A stretch of DNA of 6,506 nt, taken from NCBI GenBank assembly GCA_018814465.1, contig JAHIZR010000328.1, positions 1 to 6,506 on the forward strand, written 5' to 3'. This DNA is from a bacterium. Its GTDB lineage: Bacteria; Electryoneota; RPQS01. Positions 1-4,968 of this stretch are shown piece after piece (the stretch's first letter is position 1; each line of letters opens with the position of its first letter). The notes below the pieces were generated by a model. The model had not been told where the DNA came from. It saw only the letters and a program-made list of their open reading frames with translations, and searched no databases. Position numbers and translations under genes: made by a program.

Positions 1-1
1 C

Positions 2-2632
2 TTCATGGGCTCAGAACCGGGCTGTGCCTATGATAACTTTGTGTCGCATAATATCGAAGGCATCGCCCGCCAGAACTATAATTACTACTGCCCCCTCGAT
101 CCGCAGACCAACGGCTTCGGGCACTACGAACCGATTCCGGTGGGAGCGACGGGTGACCAACTACTGACCATCTGGAAGACTCTCTTTGAGCATATGATAC
201 GGGGCGAATGGGCGGAAGCGGAAGCCTGGCGCGATGCAATCCTGAGTCCTTATCCCTATGAGATCGTTCATCTCACCGAACCTATGACGAGTCGCGAATA
301 CTATATGGTGCGCGAGCGGCTGGATTTTTCTTTCACGGATGTCAATGATCCCGAGAATCCTGCTGATGACGAGATCGGATCGTTTTATTACGGCTGGGGC
401 TTGTATGTTTTCGCGGTCCAGCCGAATCACCGGCGGGTAAATATTCAGATCGTTCATCCGAATGACGACTTCATTGTTCCTTATATAGCTCTGGACATGT
501 TTCAGACTATCGGCGCGGGGAGTTTTTTCTTCAGTTCGGTCGGTCGCGAAGTGCTATGGACAAATGTCGGGACTTATGACAACACGAAATCACTCTGCGA
601 TCCCTCCCGCAACGGCCGTCATGTTTTCCAGATGGCTCAGGAAGCCTTCATCGATTATGTGCTGGATGAACTCGATGAGCAGCCACTGACCGCGCAAATG
701 CACAGCTATGACACCGGCAATCGTAACTTCTCGTCCGCCATCGTCAGCGCGGGACGGTTTGAGGGACTCTTCAGTCTGCCGCTCTATGACTGGTCAGGTT
801 TTTTAGGCGGTGTGATCAACCGCACTCCGTGGATTGTCCACCCTGCCGGAGTAATCGGAAATCCCAATCCGATTACGTTAACGGAGTTTTACGGATCAAG
901 CTCGGCGCGGCGGCTGGAGGTTTATGATGACATGGGAACAATGCATCTGATCCCGAATCCCAACGACCTTTACGGCCATCCGGAGAACCAGCAGTTTCTG
1001 TATCGCGCCGCCGACGCCGACGCATGCAGCGATGACCGGTGGAATATGCATGTCGAATGTGATGAACTGCCGAACTGCATTGACGATGACACGACCTCAT
1101 TGGATTTTTACAGCAGCAGCGGCTATCCGGTCACCTGGCAGAACTTTGTGTCGATTACGGACTACTACCGCCCGATGACTCTCGCGCTGTTTGAAACATT
1201 GGAGGAGATGCGCGGCTCGCGGCACGACTGGACCATTACCGCTCCCGGCCACGTGCAGGCGACGCGAGTCAAAGACAACCGCGTGACTCTGACATGGGAA
1301 CGCGCCCGTGATCCTTTCTTTTACTCTTATCGTATCTACTGGGATTTGAATCCGGATGTCGGCCGTCACTCGCCCTATGAGGATCGCTTCTCGAACGGAT
1401 TAGACGACTTGTGCTCGCAGTTGACCGAAGTGATTACTGTGGACGCGGATTTTCTTTATGATTTCACTTACTACCTGGCCATGACCGGCGTGGACAGGCA
1501 GGGCAATGAATCCGCGTTCAGCGACATCATCACGATTCATACTGAGAATACGAATCCGCTCTGGATCTGGGTTGTCGAACCGAACGGCGGCGATACTTGG
1601 TTTGTGGACAGCACGGTCACGGTTGCTTGGAATCCCGGCTTGGTCGGCGGTAATGTCAAGGTTGAGTTCTCGCGGTATGGTATGGCCGGTCCTTGGGAGA
1701 CCATCGCCGAGTCCACCCCCAACGACAGTCTGCTCAGCTTCGAGATTGACGGACCGCCTTCGCAAGAGTGCCGGGTTGCGGTTTCATCGGTGGAAAATCC
1801 CGCGCAGGATGATACCTCCGATGCGGACTTTTCACTGATCATTTCAAGCCCGCTGTTGGAGACGAGTTTTGAGACAGTTGACATTAACTGGACGCATTCC
1901 GCAGCCTCGGGCTGGGTCGACAACTGGCATCAATCCACTGAACGAGCGCGGCATGGTGTTCGCTCTTACAAGTGCGGCCATTTCGGAACCGGCTCATACA
2001 GCAACCGCTGTGATTCACGGCTGACGCATGCTCCGCTTGCGCGGCTGCCTGAAAATGCGCGCTTGATATATTATCAGCAGATTCAGGCGGAGACCGCGGA
2101 TTCGAATCCTTATTACTGCTATGATGGGGGCGTGATTGAAGTCTCATCGGAGGGCGGGAATTTTCTACAGGTCACTCCGCTGGGCGGCTATACGAATGTC
2201 ATCGCTTCCAACACGACGGGACCGTTGGCTAATCATGCGTGTTTTGCCGGTAATGTCACCGACTGGGTGCAGGTGAATGTTGACTTGTCCGCCTATGCCG
2301 GTCATACCGTGCAAGTGCGCTGGCGGTTTGTCAGTGATAATACGGTTGTTCGTGAAGGCTGGTATGTTGACGACATATCAATTTTTGAAGCGCTGTATGC
2401 GACGCCCGGGCCGAGTACGGTGACTTTGCGACGCGAGGGTGATGTGCTTGTGCTCGATTGGGATGATGATATTTTCGTTCGTTATCGTGTTTACAGTTCC
2501 TGTTCACCCGACGGGCCGTTCGACACCTTTGAAGGCGAGTCCACGGAATCCCAGTTGACTTTACCCAATGGCGCGGACGCGAACCAGCGATTCTATATGG
2601 TCTATGGCGAGCACGGAGAGCTTTCGGATTAG
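2..2632 (+). CDS. Multidomain secreted protein with unassigned enzyme-like N-terminal domain, FN3-like and MAM-like domains (5'-partial)
   Basis: The frame is open to the left edge. The first ATG (position 5) has no room for a ribosome binding site and is not followed by a signal peptide, so the true start is probably upstream. Residues below count from that ATG. Residues 1-405 form a domain I cannot assign, with motif-like spots HPNDDF (151-156), GREV (180-183), CDPSRN (198-203), MHSYD (232-236) and DELP (353-356). Their order loosely recalls M14 zinc carboxypeptidases, which is only a hypothesis. Residues about 413-513 look like fibronectin type III (VTLTWERA, YRIYWD, DRQGNES). Residues 522-612 look like a Ser/Thr-rich-anchor-type beta-sandwich (EPNGGDTW...VTVAW). 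Residues 617-794 look like a MAM/jelly-roll domain ending GWYVDDISIF. Residues 801-875 are FN3-like (YRVYSSCSPDGPF). There is no T9SS tail. It is probably exported, and its function is unknown. The reading frame is certain; the domain calls rest on motif recognition alone. Confidence 0.9.
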   Translation, partial: FMGSEPGCAYDNFVSHNIEGIARQNYNYYCPLDPQTNGFGHYEPIPVGATGDQLLTIWKTLFEHMIRGEWAEAEAWRDAILSPYPYEIVHLTEPMTSREYYMVRERLDFSFTDVNDPENPADDEIGSFYYGWGLYVFAVQPNHRRVNIQIVHPNDDFIVPYIALDMFQTIGAGSFFFSSVGREVLWTNVGTYDNTKSLCDPSRNGRHVFQMAQEAFIDYVLDELDEQPLTAQMHSYDTGNRNFSSAIVSAGRFEGLFSLPLYDWSGFLGGVINRTPWIVHPAGVIGNPNPITLTEFYGSSSARRLEVYDDMGTMHLIPNPNDLYGHPENQQFLYRAADADACSDDRWNMHVECDELPNCIDDDTTSLDFYSSSGYPVTWQNFVSITDYYRPMTLALFETLEEMRGSRHDWTITAPGHVQATRVKDNRVTLTWERARDPFFYSYRIYWDLNPDVGRHSPYEDRFSNGLDDLCSQLTEVITVDADFLYDFTYYLAMTGVDRQGNESAFSDIITIHTENTNPLWIWVVEPNGGDTWFVDSTVTVAWNPGLVGGNVKVEFSRYGMAGPWETIAESTPNDSLLSFEIDGPPSQECRVAVSSVENPAQDDTSDADFSLIISSPLLETSFETVDINWTHSAASGWVDNWHQSTERARHGVRSYKCGHFGTGSYSNRCDSRLTHAPLARLPENARLIYYQQIQAETADSNPYYCYDGGVIEVSSEGGNFLQVTPLGGYTNVIASNTTGPLANHACFAGNVTDWVQVNVDLSAYAGHTVQVRWRFVSDNTVVREGWYVDDISIFEALYATPGPSTVTLRREGDVLVLDWDDDIFVRYRVYSSCSPDGPFDTFEGESTESQLTLPNGADANQRFYMVYGEHGELSD

Positions 2633-2679
2633 AGTGTTTCCCAAAAATATCAGAGGGGAATCAGCATAAACCTCGCCGA

Positions 2680-2741
2680 GCAGGGTTTAAGCGCCGAACA
2701 CTTTCCATCTACTCGGTGTTGTAACAGGCGCGGTACCCTGC
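2680..2741 (+). repeat. Nested inverted repeat, possible structured RNA downstream of CDS1
   Basis: GCAGGGT (2680-2686) is complementary to ACCCTGC (2735-2741). Inside it GCGCC (2691-2695) matches GGCGC (2727-2731), and AACAC (2697-2701) matches GTGTT (2716-2720). The three helices nest in order with small internal loops and a 14-nt apical loop. There is no T-run after it, so it is not a classic terminator. It could stabilise the 3' end of the CDS1 transcript or belong to a longer leader RNA. The pairing was done by eye, without an energy calculation. Confidence 0.4.
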
Positions 2742-2763
2742 CGGAATCCTCTTGCAAGCCTAC

Positions 2764-2790
2764 CTAATGTCATTCAGCACTAGACATTGG
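2764..2790 (+). repeat. Hairpin with 8-bp stem
   Basis: CTAATGTC (2764-2771) pairs with GACATTGG (2783-2790), seven Watson-Crick pairs plus one T-G wobble, around an 11-nt loop. No T-run follows on either side. It may be part of the CDS1 3' end or a protein-binding inverted repeat. No specific role can be assigned. Confidence 0.35.
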
Positions 2791-2830
2791 CGGGGCGTCC
2801 AGAATCTCACCTACCGCTTATGATCACAGA

Positions 2831-2862
2831 CTTGCTTTTCACTAAAAGCGGCAGTATATTTG
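2831..2862 (+). promoter_or_regulatory. Candidate FCB-type promoter for the beta-helix gene pair
   Basis: TATATTTG at 2855-2862 matches the Bacteroidota -7 consensus TAnnTTTG exactly. CTTG at 2831-2834 lies 20 nt upstream, about where the -33 TTTG/TTG element belongs. Transcription would start near 2868-2870 and give a leader of about 140 nt containing the hairpin at 2946-2991. The short motif could occur by chance, and the Bacteroidota consensus may not hold in this lineage. No good sigma70-type -35/-10 pair was found in the region. Confidence 0.35.
2834..2849 (+). repeat. Perfect inverted repeat GCTTTT-CACT-AAAAGC within the candidate promoter
   Basis: This is a 6-bp perfect stem with a 4-nt loop, placed between the proposed -33 and -7 elements. 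It could be an operator half-site pair or a small hairpin. It could also be chance, since it is short and A/T-rich. Confidence 0.3.
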
Positions 2863-2945
2863 AATAGTTGGCAGAGTCTTCGTTGGTTGCTTGAGTAAGG
2901 CACCCGGCGATGGAACTGTTTAATTTCACAGTACTAAACTTCAAT

Positions 2946-2991
2946 AACCCTGATCGGCTGCGACAAAGAGTTGCAGTCGGCAGGGTTTTTT
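2946..2991 (+). terminator. Strong terminator-like hairpin in the CDS2 leader (terminator or attenuator)
   Basis: AACCCTG (2946-2952) pairs with CAGGGTT (2981-2987). After a bulged A2953 the stem continues through 2954-2957 with 2977-2980 (two Watson-Crick pairs and two G-T wobbles) and CTGCGAC (2958-2964) with GTTGCAG (2970-2976, one wobble). The apical loop is AAAGA (2965-2969). A run of six T (2986-2991) closes the structure, as in intrinsic terminators. It ends 6 nt before the CDS2 Shine-Dalgarno, so it either stops read-through from upstream or acts as an attenuator on CDS2 and CDS3. A tail in the 5' untranslated region this close to the start codon is unusual for a plain end-of-gene terminator. 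Confidence 0.65.
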
Positions 2992-2997
2992 AATTCT

Positions 2998-3003
2998 GGA
3001 GGG
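2998..3003 (+). promoter_or_regulatory. Shine-Dalgarno of CDS2 (GGAGGG)
   Basis: GGAGGG lies 8 nt before the ATG at 3012. It fixes the start and agrees with the signal peptide that begins there. Strong Shine-Dalgarno sites are uncommon in classical Bacteroidota, so this leans toward another FCB lineage. Confidence 0.75.
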
Positions 3004-3011
3004 TTCTCATC

Positions 3012-4946
3012 ATGAAGCATTGCATCGTTTGTGTTCTTTTGTTACTCACCGCGACTCTATCTTATGGTGTCAGCGTCACCGGAGTCGCCCTGCTCGAAAA
3101 CGAGACCGACCATTCCGGCATCGAAGTCAAGTTCGAAGCGGTCAGTCCCTCGGCAGAGACGGACTCGGTTTATACAGATAGCCTTGGGATATTCTTGAGC
3201 GAAATTGAACTGGGAGTATATAATGTTCACTTCTCCAAGATTAATTATGGAACACTTGTAATGGATACAATCGCTTTCATTCAAGACACAACGCTCGCTA
3301 CGGTCACATTGACGAACACTGAATCGGATCTCAGTGGATCTTTGAACGACACGATTGCGCCGGGTCTGTATCGAGTTACTGGGGATATTTTCGTGGACGC
3401 GAGTGATACTCTGGTGATATTGCCGGGAGCAAGGTTCGAGTTTATTTCCCCCTTTGGTCTCGCCATATACGGACACTTGAATGCGGAAGGAACTCCTGAC
3501 GACTCAATAATTTTTTCGTCCTTGTACGAAGACGCAAGATGGAGCGGCATTGTTTTCCATCCTAATACAATCGCGATAATCAGTTATGTGTTTATATCGA
3601 ATGTCTCTGTTCGTGGCGAAGCCGGGGGCGGGGTGACTTGTTTGAATTCAAATGCAGAGTTCTCTCATTGCAGCTTCGTCAGTAACTATGCTGAAATTGC
3701 AGGAGGGGGAATGTATGTAAGGGGGGGGACGCTTCAAATAGTAGATTGTGTTTTCTCGGACAATATTTGCGATTATCTGGGCGGCGGACTTTGTAGCGAT
3801 CTGAGTTGCACTTTAGAGATATCGCACTGTGAATTCCTTCATAACCAGGCTGGCTCTGGTGGTGGAATCACAATCGGATCAGGGACTACTGTTTTTATGA
3901 ATCAGTGCATGATATTTCAGAACGACGCTGACGGAGGAGGCGGAGGAATTTACTCTCGACATTCTACATCAGGAGGATTAATCGAGTATTGCACGATCAG
4001 CGAAAATACAGCCTCTGGGGGCGGTGGAGGACTATATGCGGATGGCCCACAGAGTATTTCCATGCGAAAATGCAGTATCATCGGAAATCAATCTTCATGC
4101 TATGTCGGCGGATGTCTACTTGCCGATTCGGATATACATATGGACTGCTGCAAGATTACAGGATGCCAATCTTGGATCGAAGGACCTAACAGTATATATA
4201 TCGGTGGAGGAGCACCTACACTACAGAATTGCACTATTGTGGGCAGCAACACACGTTTCTACGGAGAAGTTAAACTCGAATTTACTTCAGCATTGCTTAC
4301 AAACACTATCATCCGAAATCAAGGCATCGGAGTATACTTCGACGATAGTCCACACACAACGATAGAACACTGTGATATTTTTTCTATAAATGGTCAATCT
4401 CTGGCATTTGAAGATGATGATCCGGCTCATGGACCTGTTATTCTTGGAAATATCTTTGTCACCAACGCCAACGGCGATTCCTGCGACACCTACTACAACA
4501 TCTTCGAAGATCCGCTCTTTATCGATGCTGAGAACGACAACTATCACCTACAGGAAGGATCGCCTTGTATTGATGCCGGCGATCCGAATTTGCCCTATGA
4601 TCCCGATGGAACCATTGCCGATATCGGAGCCTACTATTTCCCTCAAACTCAAGCGATAAACGATCCTCTTTCATCGCTGCCGACTGAGTTGATACTGCAC
4701 CAGAACTATCCCAATCCGTTCAATGCAACGACACGCATAAGCTTCACATTGCCTGAAACGGGAAATGTCCGGTTGGATCTGTTTGATATACGGGGACGGC
4801 AGGTTGCGGAACTGTTGCATCGTTCCCTCGTTGCCGGTGAGCATACCGTATCTCTCGATGGAAAGACTTTTGCCTCCGGCGTTTACTTCTGCCGTCTGCA
4901 ATTTAATGGTCAGAGTTTAACCAGAAAAATGATACTGATGAAATAA
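3012..4946 (+). CDS. T9SS-exported right-handed beta-helix surface protein
   Basis: This is a complete 644-residue protein starting at an ATG with GGAGGG 8 nt upstream. Residues 1-19 are a signal peptide (MKHC, then a hydrophobic LLLL core, probable cleavage after SYG). Residues 20-101 are a carboxypeptidase-regulatory-like beta-sandwich (GVALLE, DHSGIEV, SLGIF, GVYNVHFSK). Residues 105-190 form a lead-in typical of these helices (LVILPGARFEF, GHLNAEGTPDDSIIF). Residues 192-455 are about ten beta-helix coils of 26-28 residues, most with a GGG turn and a stacked Cys. Residues 487-543 resemble the 'choice-of-anchor Q' segment (DPLFIDAEN, GSPCIDAGD, ADIGAYYF). Residues 564-644 are a T9SS type A sorting domain (QNYPNPFN, GVYFCRL, ending KMILMK), normally cleaved during outer-membrane export. 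It is presumably surface-attached or released. The ligand or enzymatic activity is unknown, and no pectate-lyase catalytic set was recognised. It is followed 22 nt later by its paralogue. An 8-G tract lies at 3721-3728, and the middle is visibly A/T-richer than the N terminus. Confidence 0.95.
   Translation: MKHCIVCVLLLLTATLSYGVSVTGVALLENETDHSGIEVKFEAVSPSAETDSVYTDSLGIFLSEIELGVYNVHFSKINYGTLVMDTIAFIQDTTLATVTLTNTESDLSGSLNDTIAPGLYRVTGDIFVDASDTLVILPGARFEFISPFGLAIYGHLNAEGTPDDSIIFSSLYEDARWSGIVFHPNTIAIISYVFISNVSVRGEAGGGVTCLNSNAEFSHCSFVSNYAEIAGGGMYVRGGTLQIVDCVFSDNICDYLGGGLCSDLSCTLEISHCEFLHNQAGSGGGITIGSGTTVFMNQCMIFQNDADGGGGGIYSRHSTSGGLIEYCTISENTASGGGGGLYADGPQSISMRKCSIIGNQSSCYVGGCLLADSDIHMDCCKITGCQSWIEGPNSIYIGGGAPTLQNCTIVGSNTRFYGEVKLEFTSALLTNTIIRNQGIGVYFDDSPHTTIEHCDIFSINGQSLAFEDDDPAHGPVILGNIFVTNANGDSCDTYYNIFEDPLFIDAENDNYHLQEGSPCIDAGDPNLPYDPDGTIADIGAYYFPQTQAINDPLSSLPTELILHQNYPNPFNATTRISFTLPETGNVRLDLFDIRGRQVAELLHRSLVAGEHTVSLDGKTFASGVYFCRLQFNGQSLTRKMILMK
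3066..3188 (+). repeat. N-terminal paralogous segment, copy 1 (partner 5020-5142)
   Basis: These 41 codons align without gaps to 5020-5142. By hand count there are 33 nucleotide differences in 123 (about 73% identity) but only 8 residue differences in 41 (about 80% identity). Most changes are synonymous third positions, so this is an old duplication under purifying selection. It encodes the first part of the carboxypeptidase-regulatory-like domain. Confidence 0.85.
3585..4376 (+). repeat. Degenerate beta-helix coil repeats in CDS2
   Basis: These are protein-level repeats of 26-28 residues. GGG-type turns sit at residues 205, 231, 257, 283, 308-312, 336-340, 366 and 398. A Cys in an xCx(I/F) strand sits at 220, 246, 273, 299, 327, 354, 379/380, 407 and 454, with Thr at the equivalent position 432. 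Regular spacing at one register is expected of stacked coils in a right-handed parallel beta-helix. The DNA copies are too diverged to be simple tandem repeats. Confidence 0.8.
3721..3728 (+). repeat. Poly-G tract (8 G) inside CDS2
   Basis: Eight consecutive G follow A3720 and encode Arg-Gly-Gly at residues 237-239. Losing one G brings a TAG into frame at 3739-3741. Gaining one G brings a TAG into frame at 3794-3796. Either slip removes most of the beta-helix and the whole sorting tail. The paralogue has no such tract. Confidence 0.85.
4476..4630 (+). repeat. C-terminal adapter cassette, copy 1 (partner 6319-6473)
   Basis: These 155 nt align without gaps to 6319-6473 with 10 differences by hand count (about 94% identity). 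The stretch 4575-4630 (56 nt) is identical in both. It encodes the DSCDTY...NIFEDPLFIDAEN...PDGTIADIGA segment between the beta-helix and the sorting tail. It is far more conserved at DNA level than any other part of the two genes. Confidence 0.9.
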
Positions 4947-4957
4947 GCAGCACAAAA

Positions 4958-4961
4958 GAGG
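4958..4961 (+). promoter_or_regulatory. Shine-Dalgarno of CDS3 (AGAGG)
   Basis: GAGG in the context AAAAGAGG lies 7 nt before the ATG at 4969. The gap after the CDS2 stop is 22 nt with no terminator, so CDS3 is probably co-transcribed with CDS2. Confidence 0.65.
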
Positions 4962-4968
4962 ATAAATC

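Larger units (their letters stand above)
2633..3011. other. 379-nt intergenic region rich in inverted repeats
   Basis: I see no convincing gene or tRNA-like fold here. From left to right it holds a GCAGGGT/ACCCTGC inverted repeat (2680-2741), an AATGTC/GACATT hairpin (2764-2790), a GCTTTT/AAAAGC hairpin (2834-2849) inside a candidate promoter, and a long terminator-like hairpin (2946-2991) right before the Shine-Dalgarno of CDS2. It separates a gene without a T9SS tail from the beta-helix gene pair and probably marks a transcription-unit boundary. The left part may be the 3' untranslated region of CDS1 and the right part the leader of CDS2. Confidence 0.7.

Noticed and set aside
5..7. ATG at 5 as the true start of CDS1
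   Set aside because: The frame continues to the window edge, no ribosome binding site can be seen, and the following residues are not a signal peptide although the rest looks exported. The gene is treated as 5'-partial.
1537..1923. 128-codon minus-strand open frame opposite CDS1
   Set aside because: It overlaps a long plus-strand frame with recognisable domains, and its translation shows no domain, signal or sensible composition. The same holds for the other antisense and out-of-frame short frames (e.g. 1400-1765, 3057-3476, 4024-4365, 5351-5695, 6166-6492).
2840..2960. tRNA or c-di-GMP/other known riboswitch in the leader
   Set aside because: No cloverleaf with matching acceptor arms and no conserved riboswitch core was recognised. 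Only simple hairpins are supportable.
3012..3071. Lipoprotein signal (Cys4 or Cys7 of CDS2, Cys6 of CDS3)
   Set aside because: These Cys lie inside the hydrophobic core before the cleavage region and no lipobox (L-x-x-C after the core) is present. Standard signal peptidase I cleavage after SYG/SFG fits better.
3620..4080. Repeated GGN-rich DNA as a CRISPR or tandem-repeat array
   Set aside because: The periodicity (about 78 nt) comes from the 26-residue coils and their GGG turns. The DNA units are not conserved and there are no direct repeats with spacers.
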